Source: Tannerella sp. (GTDB taxonomy: Bacteria; Bacteroidota; Bacteroidia; Bacteroidales; Tannerellaceae). Taken from it: a stretch of 51,036 nucleotides of DNA. Below the pieces are notes generated by a model, which was not told the DNA's origin, ran no database searches, and was given only the letters and a program-made list of their open reading frames with translations. The position numbers and the translations under genes were made by a program. Numbering within the stretch: position 1 is the stretch's first letter; each line of letters starts with the position of its first letter. Positions 8,761 through 18,187 of this stretch are shown piece after piece. The stretch spans positions 1 through 51,036 of the forward strand of contig JAITVS010000276.1 of NCBI GenBank assembly GCA_031285685.1, written 5' to 3'.

Positions 8761-9941
8761 GAGTTCTCTTCGTAAATAAATTTTACTATCACAGAGGAGG
8801 TGACTGTACGGCTGTATTCAGCACTGAGAAGTTACTGCAGGAGAAAGGACATGATACGGCGATTTTCAGTGTCAGGCATCCGCAGAATGTACCTTCACAA
8901 TGGGAGTCCTATTTTCCGAAAGAAGTCAGTTTCTCATTTTCAGGAACATACGGCAAGCTGTCTGCAGTAACAAGGCTGTTTTATTCCCGTGAAGTTTCGC
9001 ATAAATTCAATCAGTTGCTCTCTGACTTTAAGCCGGACGTTGTTCATTTACATAACATACACTCCTACATATCACCTTTGGTGGCACAGATTGCTCATAA
9101 AAGAGGAATACGCACCGTCTGGACTTTGCACGACTATAAACTTATTTGTCCCTCTTATATCTGTCTGCGCAACGGCAAAATATGTGAAGATTGCTTCCGG
9201 AACAAATCCAAGGTATTCACCGGCAAATGCATGAAAAACAGCCATATTGCCAGTTTACTGGCCTGGATGGAAGCCTGCTTCTGGAACAGGAAAAAGCTGT
9301 CTGCCATTACGGATAAATTTATCAGTCCCAGTTATTTCTTAAAAACAAAAATGACGGAAGCCGGCTATGCTGCGGAGCAAATAGAAGTGTTGCATAACTT
9401 TATGCCAAAAAAACCGGTTCCGTCAACAGGAAAAGAAAACTATTATTGCTATGTCGGAAGACTATCGACGGAAAAAGGGGTTGACACGCTGCTTAAGGCA
9501 GCAGAACAATTACCTTATCCGCTTAAAGTAATAGGAGGAGGCCCGTTGCTTGATTCTTATCAAAAAAAATATGCATCCGCCCACATTGAATTTCTGGGCC
9601 ATATGCAACCGGATAAATTGTATCCGATCGTTCAAAAAGCACGATTCCTGATCCTCCCTTCCGGATGGTATGAAAACAATCCGTTTAGTATTATCGAAGC
9701 CCTTTGTATGGGTACTCCGGTAGTAGGATCACGCATTGGAGGCATCCCGGAATTAATAGAGGAAGGACAAAACGGCTTTCTGTTTCATCCGGGGGATGTC
9801 TCCGAATTAAAAAATAAAATTAACGATGGCTTCCATTATTTTACAGATTCATACGATTTTCGGACAATATCAGATCATGCACAAAATAAATTCGGTTCCG
9901 AATCGTTCTATAATAAACTAATAAATATTTATGACCGTTAA
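8757..9941 (+). CDS. Glycosyltransferase family 4
   Basis: GT-B fold glycosyltransferase of 394 residues that should add a sugar to the lipid-linked repeat unit at the cytoplasmic membrane face. The N-terminal half opens MRVLFVNKFYYHRGGDCTAVFS, an acceptor-domain start with the glycine-rich loop. The C-terminal half has YVGRLSTEKGVDTLLKAA and the donor-nucleotide motif NPFSIIEALCMGTPVVGS with E-x7-E-like spacing. A cysteine cluster (CPSYICLRNGKICEDCF, about 129-145) occurs in a subset of GT4 enzymes and may bind metal. It overlaps the genes on both sides (ATGA upstream, 11 bases downstream), indicating translational coupling. Substrate unknown. Confidence 0.9.
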   Translation: MRVLFVNKFYYHRGGDCTAVFSTEKLLQEKGHDTAIFSVRHPQNVPSQWESYFPKEVSFSFSGTYGKLSAVTRLFYSREVSHKFNQLLSDFKPDVVHLHNIHSYISPLVAQIAHKRGIRTVWTLHDYKLICPSYICLRNGKICEDCFRNKSKVFTGKCMKNSHIASLLAWMEACFWNRKKLSAITDKFISPSYFLKTKMTEAGYAAEQIEVLHNFMPKKPVPSTGKENYYCYVGRLSTEKGVDTLLKAAEQLPYPLKVIGGGPLLDSYQKKYASAHIEFLGHMQPDKLYPIVQKARFLILPSGWYENNPFSIIEALCMGTPVVGSRIGGIPELIEEGQNGFLFHPGDVSELKNKINDGFHYFTDSYDFRTISDHAQNKFGSESFYNKLINIYDR

Positions 9942-11004
9942 GCCTTGTAAACCTACCGATATGTGCATTATTCTGACGTACCGTTGTCCGATGCGTTGTA
10001 AAATGTGCAATATATGGGACAATCCTACAGAACGCTCAAAAGAAATAACCCCCGATGAAATAAAACGCCTGCCTTCGGTAAAATTCATCAATCTGACAGG
10101 AGGGGAGCCTTTTGTACGTGAAGATCTGGAAGAAGTGGTCCGGGTTTGCTATACAAAAGCCCCGCGTGTGGTGATTTCTACTTCCGGCTGGTTGGAAGAA
10201 CGCGTAATCGATCTCGCAAAAAAATTCCCCCGGATAGGAATCCGTATCAGTATAGAAGGGTTATCCTGCAAAAACGACGAACTACGGGGACACCAAGGTG
10301 GATTCGACAAAGGCTTGCGCACATTACTCGCACTCAAGGAAATAGGCCTGAAAGATATTGGCTTCGGATGTACGGTATCGAACAATAATTCGAAAGATAT
10401 GTTGTCGCTGTATAAGTTAAGCCGCGCCATGGGACTTGAATTTGCAACTGCGGCATTTCACAATTCATATTATTTTCATAAATCGGACAATGTGATAACC
10501 AACCGGGAAGAGGTTTGCCGTAATTTCGAAAAGCTGATAAACATGCAACTGAAAGAATCGCATCCGAAGTCATGGTTCCGTGCATTCTTCAATATGGGAT
10601 TGATCAACTACATTGAAGGAAACAGGCGGATGTTGCCTTGTGAAGCAGGAAGCGTAAACTTTTTCGTAGAACCGTACGGAGACATTTATCCGTGTAACGG
10701 ACTGGAAGAATGTTACTGGATGGAAAGTATGGGTAATATACGTAACACACCGGATTTTGACAAAATATGGAACAGTGAACAGGCGCAGAAAGTACGGGAA
10801 AAAGTTCGTACATGTCCGAAAAACTGCTGGATGGTAGGAACGGCTGCTCCTGTTACTAAGAAATACATAAAGCATCCCCTGAAATGGGTCATGAAAAACA
10901 AATGGAGAAGCATGACAGGAAAACCGGCCTGTCTGGACAAACGCTGGTATGATGTAGGACAGGATCCGCGACAAGGCGATTTGAGAAGAGATGGCAATCC
11001 CTGA
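9931..11004 (+). CDS. Radical SAM protein with SPASM-like C-terminus
   Basis: A 357-residue radical S-adenosylmethionine enzyme. The 4Fe-4S motif is C19-x3-C23-x2-C26 in TYRCPMRCKMCNIW, followed by the SAM-binding LTGGEPFVRED stretch. The C-terminal third has further cysteines (PCEAG, IYPCNGLEECYW, CPKNCW), resembling a SPASM or twitch domain that binds auxiliary clusters. It is embedded in the polysaccharide operon, overlapping a GT4 gene at each end. Such genes recur in Bacteroidales surface-polysaccharide loci, but I know no proven reaction for this type; modification of a sugar, lipid carrier or peptide are all possible. Confidence 0.88.
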   Translation: MTVKPCKPTDMCIILTYRCPMRCKMCNIWDNPTERSKEITPDEIKRLPSVKFINLTGGEPFVREDLEEVVRVCYTKAPRVVISTSGWLEERVIDLAKKFPRIGIRISIEGLSCKNDELRGHQGGFDKGLRTLLALKEIGLKDIGFGCTVSNNNSKDMLSLYKLSRAMGLEFATAAFHNSYYFHKSDNVITNREEVCRNFEKLINMQLKESHPKSWFRAFFNMGLINYIEGNRRMLPCEAGSVNFFVEPYGDIYPCNGLEECYWMESMGNIRNTPDFDKIWNSEQAQKVREKVRTCPKNCWMVGTAAPVTKKYIKHPLKWVMKNKWRSMTGKPACLDKRWYDVGQDPRQGDLRRDGNP

Positions 11005-12112
11005 AAAAAAAATAAAAATTGTTGTAACGGGTACACGCGGTATTCCGAACATTCTCGGTGGAGTTGAAACACACTGTGAAGAACTTTTTCCGCGCATGGC
11101 AGAAAGAGGATATGATGTGACCGTTATCCGTCGCAAAAACTATGTAAAGGATCAGCTGGTTTCATATAAAGGCGTATCGCTTTTCGACATCCCTAACAAC
11201 AAAAAGAAATCATTTGAGGCCATTCTTCATACTTTCCGGGCGATCTGGGCGGCTAAACGGAAGTTTCGTACCGACATCGTACATATTCATGCCGTAGGAC
11301 CGGCTATCCTGACACCATTTGCGCGTTTACTCGGCATGAAAGTCGTTTTTACACATCACGGCCCGGACTACGACAGGGAGAAATGGGGGAAAGCAGCTAA
11401 ATTCATGTTGCGGTTCGGTGAACGTATGGGTTGTACATTTGCAAATGAGGTAATCGTTATATCAAATGTCATAAATGATATCATCAAACAGAAATACGGA
11501 CGCAAGGATGCACACCTTATTTATAACGGAGTATCCGCACCGATAATAGCAGATAACACTACTTATCTGAATGAACTGGGGATAGAAGCGCATAAGTACA
11601 TCTTCGCCATGGGACGTTTTGTTCCGGAAAAAAACTTTCACCTGCTAATAAAAGCGTTTTTGAGCCTGAATCAATCCGGATATAAACTTGTTATAGCCGG
11701 AGACGCCGATATAGAGGATGATTATTCCCGAAATCTGAAATCATCAGCCAACAAAAACGGCATCGTATTGACCGGCTTTATTAAAGGAGTTAAATTGCAG
11801 ACACTGCTTTCGTACGCCGGATTATTTGTAATTCCATCCTCTCATGAAGGACTTCCTATTTCACTGCTGGAAGCCATGAGTTACGGGTTACCGGTCCTGG
11901 CAAGTGATATTCCGGCAAATAAAGAAGTTAATCTTCCGTCCTCCTGTTATTTCCGGTATAATGACCCTGCAAACACGAACCTAAGTGAAGCCTTGGTACG
12001 CAAAATGAACGACAAGAGAAAACCTTCTTATGATTTGAGTCCTTATAACTGGGATAAGATTGCGGAACAGACAGCCGAAGTTTACCGCAAAACAATTAAG
12101 AATATTCCTTGA
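10991..12112 (+). CDS. Glycosyltransferase family 4 (GTRGIP-type)
   Basis: A 373-residue GT-B glycosyltransferase. The N-terminus reads VVTGTRGIPNILGGVETHCEEL, the signature of a GT4 subgroup that includes rhamnosyl- and similar transferases. The C-terminal donor domain shows AMGRFVPEKNFHLLIKAF and SSHEGLPISLLEAMSYGLPVLASD. It starts inside the radical SAM gene (14-base overlap) and closes the four-gene operon begun at 7483. A strong hairpin follows at 12150. Donor and acceptor cannot be named. Confidence 0.9.
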   Translation: MAIPEKKIKIVVTGTRGIPNILGGVETHCEELFPRMAERGYDVTVIRRKNYVKDQLVSYKGVSLFDIPNNKKKSFEAILHTFRAIWAAKRKFRTDIVHIHAVGPAILTPFARLLGMKVVFTHHGPDYDREKWGKAAKFMLRFGERMGCTFANEVIVISNVINDIIKQKYGRKDAHLIYNGVSAPIIADNTTYLNELGIEAHKYIFAMGRFVPEKNFHLLIKAFLSLNQSGYKLVIAGDADIEDDYSRNLKSSANKNGIVLTGFIKGVKLQTLLSYAGLFVIPSSHEGLPISLLEAMSYGLPVLASDIPANKEVNLPSSCYFRYNDPANTNLSEALVRKMNDKRKPSYDLSPYNWDKIAEQTAEVYRKTIKNIP

Positions 12113-12149
12113 TATTAAAATTGAACAACAATCATGCATGTAAAAACGA

Positions 12150-12184
12150 ACAATGCTTCCGCTTTGCAAAAGCAGAAGCATTGT
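12150..12184. terminator. Hairpin terminator between converging polysaccharide operons
   Basis: Arms 12150-12159 (ACAATGCTTC) and 12175-12184 (GAAGCATTGT) pair perfectly. An inner stem GCTTT/AAAGC closes a three-base loop. No long T-tract follows on the plus strand, so it may act as a transcript end or processing site. Confidence 0.65.
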
Positions 12185-12217
12185 GTCACTTTATGAGATG
12201 AAATAACCGAAGATAAA

Positions 12218-13816
12218 TCACGATTTCGTATTTTTGTATTCTTCCTTAATCGACACAAAAATATCTTTTACAAACAAATATCCGATAGGAATAACAAGCG
12301 TCATAACCAGCATTCCCATTGCCGCATACAATTTCCTGGGGCCAAGAGGTTTTTTCTTCACAAAAGCAGGCTGTATAACGCGCGCGCGGTCCGTTTCTTT
12401 TGATAATGACAAAGCAGTCTCCTCACGCTTCTGTAAAAGCACAAGATACATTCCCTGAAGTATTTCCTGATTACGACGAAGATCTATGTATTCACGTTCT
12501 TTCTCGGGAACCGTCTTCATTTTTGAAAACATTATTTTCTCTTTTGACTTCAGTTCATTCAATGTAACATTCGCTCCCTTCCGGGCATTTTCGATCATAA
12601 CATAAACCCCTTCACGCAACTTTTCAACCTGACTATTAGCATTTACATACATCGGATTGGTTTCATTTGAATTTCTCAGAAATCTGTCACGCAGAATAAG
12701 AGCCTCATTGTATTTTTCGATAGCTCCGCCCTGTTCTCCTTTTGCAGCAGAAAACAAAGGTGGAATAATATTATCCTTATTTACAGGGTCTTTCACATAT
12801 TCATCAAGCATATCGACAAGACGGGACTGTGCCTCCGCTTCAACAATCGAACTTTGCAGTTCCTTCAGCGTTTCCGTATACAGGATAACATCGGATTCCA
12901 GCAACGTCATTTCATTTTTAGTTTTATACACCTGTATATCCATCTCAACCTTCGCCAGATCAGCCAGTATATTTGTAATACGGCCGTCAACAAAATCCAT
13001 GGTTTTACGATCTTCACCACGCTTGTATGATTCCATGTCTTCGTTATATTTGGACACGAGCGTATTCAGCAGATCTACCCCCCTTCCGACAGAATGGTCA
13101 GAACAGGTCAGTAAAATAACATTTGAAGAGTTTGACACTTCTTCCACTTCAATACTCTTTTCAAAATCTTCAGCCAACCAGCTGGCCGGCTGACACCGGA
13201 TCTCCAGCCGAAAAGATTCCCCGGCCATTTGGTCCGGATTAAAATCAAGAATAAATTTGTCCGAACCCATCTTTATATCTGCCGGAAGTGATTTATAAAT
13301 AAGGGTTTCATTTAATCCGCCGAACTTACTGCTTGCTTTCACCTTTATTTCTCCGGGTGTAACCGATACTTTAAAATCATACCGATCACTCAGATTTTTC
13401 ATCGTAAGCGAATCAGCCGTTAATTTTAACGGAGACTCATGATACATATTATAGAAAGAGTATGGCTTTGTATATGAGACATTTATACCCAAATCAAGAA
13501 TCATAAAACTCAACATCCTATTGGAGGTCAGGATGGCCACTTCATCATCCAGATTCAGACTTCCCCCACCGGAGCCGATTCCGAAAGACTTCATCAAACC
13601 TGCCGCCTCACCAATACCAAAACTCCCCAAACCCGAGTCTTTTTCATCCTGAAACTTAACACCTATCAGAAATTCGTATGTACGCGGATAAAATGTCAGA
13701 TACAGTATAGCCGGTATAAATGAAATTATGAAAACGATTAAGAATAATTTCCATCGATGTAAATAGCCTACCAATATCCCTTTTAAACTTACAGTCTCTT
13801 TATTTTTGCTCTCCAT
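12218..13816 (-). CDS. Wzz/GumC-type polysaccharide chain-length determinant
   Basis: A 532-residue inner-membrane co-polymerase that controls chain length and links the polymerase to export. It has one transmembrane helix near residues 22-42 (LFLIVFIISFIPAILYL), a long periplasmic helical domain, and a second helix near the C-terminus (YAAMGMLVMTLVIPIGYLF) preceded by the proline-rich VIQPAFVKKKPLGP stretch of Wzz proteins. There is no C-terminal tyrosine-kinase domain and no such kinase gene nearby. Its start lies 43 bases downstream of the wza stop, so the two form an operon. Confidence 0.88.
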   Translation of the reverse strand: MESKNKETVSLKGILVGYLHRWKLFLIVFIISFIPAILYLTFYPRTYEFLIGVKFQDEKDSGLGSFGIGEAAGLMKSFGIGSGGGSLNLDDEVAILTSNRMLSFMILDLGINVSYTKPYSFYNMYHESPLKLTADSLTMKNLSDRYDFKVSVTPGEIKVKASSKFGGLNETLIYKSLPADIKMGSDKFILDFNPDQMAGESFRLEIRCQPASWLAEDFEKSIEVEEVSNSSNVILLTCSDHSVGRGVDLLNTLVSKYNEDMESYKRGEDRKTMDFVDGRITNILADLAKVEMDIQVYKTKNEMTLLESDVILYTETLKELQSSIVEAEAQSRLVDMLDEYVKDPVNKDNIIPPLFSAAKGEQGGAIEKYNEALILRDRFLRNSNETNPMYVNANSQVEKLREGVYVMIENARKGANVTLNELKSKEKIMFSKMKTVPEKEREYIDLRRNQEILQGMYLVLLQKREETALSLSKETDRARVIQPAFVKKKPLGPRKLYAAMGMLVMTLVIPIGYLFVKDIFVSIKEEYKNTKS

Positions 13817-13859
13817 AAATCATACAGAATCAATTAAATACAGTAACAAACAACACACA

Positions 13860-14678
13860 CTAACGACTCATCTCTCTTATGAGATTAAAAGAAGACACCA
13901 ATGCTGCAAGTGAAGATATCATTATCGACAGCACAGATAATTTGAAATTATCGTTATTGCTATATTTAGAATTTCTCATTTGTGCATCATTCGGCATCAC
14001 ATAAACCATGTCATTCTGTTGTAAGTAATAATAGGGAGAGGCAAAAATCGCAGGATCCGTCAGGTCCATTCTCACCTGAACCTTTTCCCCGTTATTGTCT
14101 CTGTGAAGCCACACGTTCTTACGATCTCCCATGATGGTCAGATCTCCGGCCATAGCAACCAAGTCAAGAATAGAGACACGCGGAGTCTTTATCGTATACA
14201 AATTTGCAGTCTTGACCTCTCCGAATATGCCGACTTTAAAATTAGCAATCTGTACATTTACGACAGCCTGAGGAGCATATTCTCTTATCATCCCCTCCAT
14301 CATCCGGATCGTTTCATTGATAGACTTACCCACAACATTAATATGCCCTAATACCGGAAAATTTATATCACCGTTTTCATCGACAAGATAAGTGAAAAGA
14401 TTCTGAGTAGTCGCAGAAATACCTATTTCCGACTCACCCGGGAGATAATAGCCAAAAGGAGGAGGTGCAAACGGAGCAACAGTCTCCCGGTCGGGAGAAG
14501 TCACATAGATAATCAACTGGTCGTCAATACATATTCTCGGGATATATTTCTGATTCATGGCTTCCCGCTGTTCCGATGTCAAACTTTCAATTCCCTGAAA
14601 ATAAGAGATATCTTTCGGAGTTCTACAGGAGCTAAACATGATGATCAAAAATATCACAGGTAAAAGGGGGTGCTTCAT
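13860..14678 (-). CDS. wza: Wza-type polysaccharide export lipoprotein
   Basis: Outer-membrane polysaccharide export protein of 272 residues. The signal peptide ends in a lipobox FSSC (Cys18), so the mature protein is a lipoprotein. The Poly_export domain follows (YIPRICIDDQLIIYVTSPD region), then SLBB-type domains (VGIFGEVKTANLYTI, and YYYLQQNDMVYVMPND). A short hydrophobic C-terminal segment (LSIMISSLAALVSSF) is common in Bacteroidales members. It forms the periplasmic/outer-membrane channel with the Wzz-like protein encoded just downstream. The leader is very short: the -7 element ends only ~23 bases before the ATG. Confidence 0.9.
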   Translation of the reverse strand: MKHPLLPVIFLIIMFSSCRTPKDISYFQGIESLTSEQREAMNQKYIPRICIDDQLIIYVTSPDRETVAPFAPPPFGYYLPGESEIGISATTQNLFTYLVDENGDINFPVLGHINVVGKSINETIRMMEGMIREYAPQAVVNVQIANFKVGIFGEVKTANLYTIKTPRVSILDLVAMAGDLTIMGDRKNVWLHRDNNGEKVQVRMDLTDPAIFASPYYYLQQNDMVYVMPNDAQMRNSKYSNNDNFKLSVLSIMISSLAALVSSFNLIREMSR

Positions 14679-14701
14679 ATTTATTTTTTTAAAAACGGAT
14701 G

Positions 14702-14735
14702 CAAAGATACGATATTAACTTTAGAACGAAACAAA
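14702..14735 (-). promoter_or_regulatory. Promoter of wza-wzz
   Basis: Minus strand TTTG (14735-14732), 22 nt, TATCTTTG (14709-14702), a good match to the Bacteroidota consensus. It predicts a 5' leader of only about 15-20 nt. Confidence 0.7.
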
Positions 14736-14745
14736 TTATTAATTA

Positions 14746-14780
14746 TTGTTTCACGTTTTCATTTATTATTTCTAATTTTG
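14746..14780 (+). promoter_or_regulatory. Probable promoter of the cvfB-like gene
   Basis: TTG (14746-14748), 24 nt, TAATTTTG (14773-14780). Spacing is a little long. Transcription would start around 14786, about 12 nt before the TTG start codon. Confidence 0.5.
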
Positions 14781-14797
14781 CTCAAAAATAGAATCAG

Positions 14798-15625
14798 TTG
14801 GAAATAGGGAAATACAACAAGCTAAAGGTCATAAAAGCGGTAGACTTCGGCGTTTATTTAGATGGAGGCAACAGCACCGAAATTCTTCTGCCCCGGCGAT
14901 ATGTTCCGCAGGATCTCTCTGTCGGGGACGATGTCGAAGTTTTTATATATCATGATAACGAAGGCCGGTTAATCGCAACAACAGACAAACCTGCCGGCAC
15001 AGTCGGGGAATTCGTTTTTATGAGAGTCAGAGAGATATCAACTGTAGGAGCTTTCCTGGATTGGGGCATCATGAAAGACCTGCTGGTCCCTTTTCAGGAG
15101 CAGAAAACAGATATGATAAAAGGGGAAAAGTATCTGGTATACATCTACTCCGACTTCATCACCAAACGCATCGTCGCCTCATCACGCATAGATAAATTCC
15201 TGGACAACATACCTCCGGCATATAATAAAAACGAAGAAGTCGATCTGCTGATTGCAGATAAAACGGAACTGGGATATAAAGTCATCATAAATAACCTGCA
15301 TTGGGGCTTGTTATATCATAACGAAATATTCAAACGGATTTCCATTGGAGAAAAATGCAAAGGATATATCAAAGAAATACGTACAGACGATAAAATAGAT
15401 ATAAGCCTCTATCCGCTGGGATATGACAAAGTAGATCCTATATCAAAAAAAATAATGGAGGTTCTCGATGAAAATAACGGATACCTGCCGGTAAATGATA
15501 AAAGCGACGCTAACGAGATCTATTCGCTTTTTTCCTGTAGCAAAAAAAGTTTCAAAAAAGCTATCGGTTCACTGTATAAACAGCGTTTCATTGTCATCAA
15601 AAATGATGGTATACAAAAATCATAG
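14798..15625 (+). CDS. CvfB-like S1 RNA-binding protein
   Basis: A 275-residue protein built like CvfB/YitL: N-terminal S1-like domains (VIKAVDFGVYLDGG; VREISTVGAFLDWGIMKDLLVPF; a third around DLLIADKTELGYKVII) and a C-terminal winged-helix segment (FSCSKKSFKKAIGSLYKQRFI). CvfB proteins bind RNA and affect virulence gene expression in Firmicutes; the Bacteroidales role is not established. The only possible start is TTG at 14798, since an in-frame TAG lies two codons upstream. It overlaps or abuts wzx (TAG/GTG), so an RNA-binding regulator is translated with the flippase. Whether it acts on the polysaccharide locus is inference. Confidence 0.87.
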   Translation: MEIGKYNKLKVIKAVDFGVYLDGGNSTEILLPRRYVPQDLSVGDDVEVFIYHDNEGRLIATTDKPAGTVGEFVFMRVREISTVGAFLDWGIMKDLLVPFQEQKTDMIKGEKYLVYIYSDFITKRIVASSRIDKFLDNIPPAYNKNEEVDLLIADKTELGYKVIINNLHWGLLYHNEIFKRISIGEKCKGYIKEIRTDDKIDISLYPLGYDKVDPISKKIMEVLDENNGYLPVNDKSDANEIYSLFSCSKKSFKKAIGSLYKQRFIVIKNDGIQKS

Positions 15626-15627
15626 TG

Positions 15628-17058
15628 ATGATAGAGCAAAACCGCAACAAAAAGTTCATTAAGGATATTTTTATTTACGGGGTCGGCAATCTGGGAGCCA
15701 GACTTATCATGTTTCTCATATTCCCGCTTTATACCTTTTTTATTACACCTGATAACTTAGGTTATTATAATACCGCCTTAATGACAATCTTTTTAATCAT
15801 GCCGTTTGTCAATATACAGTTGCGGGACGGAGTATTCCGTTTTCTGATAGATAACAACGACGAAAACAACCGTAAAGCCGTCATTAACCAAAGCTACCGG
15901 CTTATCCTCCTCGCAATGGTCATCGCATCCTTGTTATTTTTTATTGTATCAGCATTCATTCCTATACGGTGCGGATATTATATTCTCGGATTATTACTGA
16001 CAATGTCATTTTATGAAGTGCAAATACAAATAGTACGCGGACTCGGACACACAAAACTGTTTGTGGGATGTGGTATATTATCAACCTTCCTAATAGCCAT
16101 ATTCAGCATTATTTTTGTAGTTTGTTTAAAATGGAACATTGAAGGAATATTCATTGCTAATATACTGGCCAGATTGTTTATCATATCGTATATAGAAATA
16201 AGATTATCGATTGTACGTAATTATTTTTCTCTACGCGTTACCGACACTGGAATAATCCGAATGCTGTTAAAATACTGCAGCCCCTTAATCATGGTTGTTT
16301 CATTTATGTGGGTAATCGGAAATTCATATATATACTTTATTAACTACTATTACGGGTTTTACGAGGCAGGACAGTTTTCTACGGTACTCAAATTTGCCAC
16401 TATCATTGAACTATTGGCTGTCATCGTTTTCCAGGCCTGGCAAGAAACTTCCGTATTGCAACTGAATTCAAAGGATAGGGACCGCTATTATTCCTCTATA
16501 TTGAATTCATATCTGCTATTGCTTACAGGTGTTGTCATAACACTATCATTCATTCTGAAATCTTTCTACGGAAAACTCGTTGATACCGAATATGAAAGCA
16601 GTATCATCTACCTGTACGTTTTGTGTGTTGCTCAGATGGGATACGCCTTGCAGGCATTTATCGCTGCAATCTTCCAAGCCAAGAAAAATACGATGCGAAT
16701 GTTATATATTGCATTTGTATCCTCCATCGTAAGCCTATTCTCTAATTATTTACTAATCAAACAAATCGGACTTATGGGCATTGCCATCGCTTATGGAATC
16801 TCATTCTTTTTCATGTTCATCTGTTACCTGATCTCGGTTCGCAAAACAGTAAAGATTTCATTTTCGACACAGACTCTGATCGTATCTATAGTAGCCCTGG
16901 CCGGAGGCGGAATCATATTTTACCATACGGAACAGATCCTGTGGAGGCTCATATACTGGGGCTTATGCATGATTGCCATCTATTTTACATTTCCAAAAAC
17001 GATCTTATCCGGCGCCAAAAGTTTTATCATAGACAAATATTCTAATTTCAGAAAATAG
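15628..17058 (+). CDS. Wzx-type oligosaccharide flippase
   Basis: Polytopic membrane protein of 476 residues with about 12-14 hydrophobic helices, beginning KFIKDIFIYGVGNLGARLIMFLIFPLYT, the recognisable opening of the MOP/polysaccharide-synthesis flippase family. It should move undecaprenyl-diphosphate-linked repeat units across the inner membrane for the Wzy-like polymerase at 7483. ATG at 15628 is preferred; a GTG directly before it overlaps the cvfB stop. The next gene starts 4 bases after its stop. Confidence 0.9.
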   Translation: MIEQNRNKKFIKDIFIYGVGNLGARLIMFLIFPLYTFFITPDNLGYYNTALMTIFLIMPFVNIQLRDGVFRFLIDNNDENNRKAVINQSYRLILLAMVIASLLFFIVSAFIPIRCGYYILGLLLTMSFYEVQIQIVRGLGHTKLFVGCGILSTFLIAIFSIIFVVCLKWNIEGIFIANILARLFIISYIEIRLSIVRNYFSLRVTDTGIIRMLLKYCSPLIMVVSFMWVIGNSYIYFINYYYGFYEAGQFSTVLKFATIIELLAVIVFQAWQETSVLQLNSKDRDRYYSSILNSYLLLLTGVVITLSFILKSFYGKLVDTEYESSIIYLYVLCVAQMGYALQAFIAAIFQAKKNTMRMLYIAFVSSIVSLFSNYLLIKQIGLMGIAIAYGISFFFMFICYLISVRKTVKISFSTQTLIVSIVALAGGGIIFYHTEQILWRLIYWGLCMIAIYFTFPKTILSGAKSFIIDKYSNFRK

Positions 17059-17062
17059 CAGA

Positions 17063-18187
17063 ATGGCAAAAAAAAAGATATTATATATATGCTCGGAAGC
17101 AACACACGGCATGATCCCTTTTGCTGCCAATATTATACGTGCGGCATCCGAATCTGCACATCTGGAAGTCTTTACCATCACTGTAGACGATCATATATCC
17201 TACAAACCTTTTTTTGACGAAAATCAAAAAAAAAACATCAGTTTTCTGCAAGCCCCGGAGAATAAACGGGATAAATACTTCAACAAAATATACGCAAAAA
17301 TAATCGTAAAGAAAGCAGATGAAATATGTAAAAAGCATGAAATAGACATCATCCATCTGCTGACAGGAGATTATACCTGCAACCTGATTATCTCCAAACT
17401 AAAAAAATATGGCTTAGTTTTCTATACCGTACATGATCTGAAACCACATGAGAAATCACTAAAGACATTAAAAGACCGTTTATTCAACATTTACCTGGAG
17501 TATGGAGAAAAACGAAATATAACACAAACAAACAACCTTGTAACATGCAGCCAAAATCAGTATGAGCTATTAAAAAAAATCTATCCTGAAAAAAATGTAT
17601 TCTATCATCCTTTTCCATCATTAATCACAGATGCAATCATTAACGGCGACAAAAACTGTCCGGAACTTCACGGTATTGACAAATACATCTTATTTTTCGG
17701 AAACATTGGCGTTTATAAAGGAGTAGAACTCCTGTACAATGCATTTAAAAACAATAGAAATCTTTCGGAATATAAATTAATAATCGCCGGATGCGGTTCA
17801 ATATATTTTCCTCATGACAATGATCCGCGCATCCTGTTTATTAACAGATATATAAAAGATGAAGAAGTCAGAATGCTGTTTGAACGTGCGGCATGTGTCG
17901 TATATCCGTACTTATCAGCCACACAGTCAGGGGTTCTTGCTTTCACATATAAATTTCAGATACCGGTCCTGGTATCCGATATTCCCTTTTTCAGGGAATG
18001 TGTCATGGAAAACAGCGGCCTATTTTTCAAATGTGCCGATATGACAAGCTTATCCGGACAACTGGAAACTCTTCTGCTAAAAACCGACATCCAAAAAATG
18101 AAGGCTGCACAAAAAGATGTTTATGAGACATTGTACTCGAAAAAAGCGCTGATTTCCGCCCTTGAAAAAATATATGCCGCTACCTGA
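17063..18187 (+). CDS. Glycosyltransferase family 4
   Basis: A 374-residue GT-B glycosyltransferase. N-terminal acceptor domain starts KKKILYICSEATHGMIPFAANII. The C-terminal domain has LFFGNIGVYKGVELLYNAF and the donor region YPYLSATQSGVLAFTYKFQIPVLVSD. The usual acidic E-x7-E motif is weaker here: the first Glu position is occupied by Ser/Gln-rich sequence, as in some GT4 subfamilies. It is the last gene of the cvfB-wzx operon and lies 45 bases from a convergent glycosyltransferase. Lower G+C and more Lys/Asn/Ile than ugd suggest the variable part of the locus. Substrate unknown. Confidence 0.87.
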   Translation: MAKKKILYICSEATHGMIPFAANIIRAASESAHLEVFTITVDDHISYKPFFDENQKKNISFLQAPENKRDKYFNKIYAKIIVKKADEICKKHEIDIIHLLTGDYTCNLIISKLKKYGLVFYTVHDLKPHEKSLKTLKDRLFNIYLEYGEKRNITQTNNLVTCSQNQYELLKKIYPEKNVFYHPFPSLITDAIINGDKNCPELHGIDKYILFFGNIGVYKGVELLYNAFKNNRNLSEYKLIIAGCGSIYFPHDNDPRILFINRYIKDEEVRMLFERAACVVYPYLSATQSGVLAFTYKFQIPVLVSDIPFFRECVMENSGLFFKCADMTSLSGQLETLLLKTDIQKMKAAQKDVYETLYSKKALISALEKIYAAT

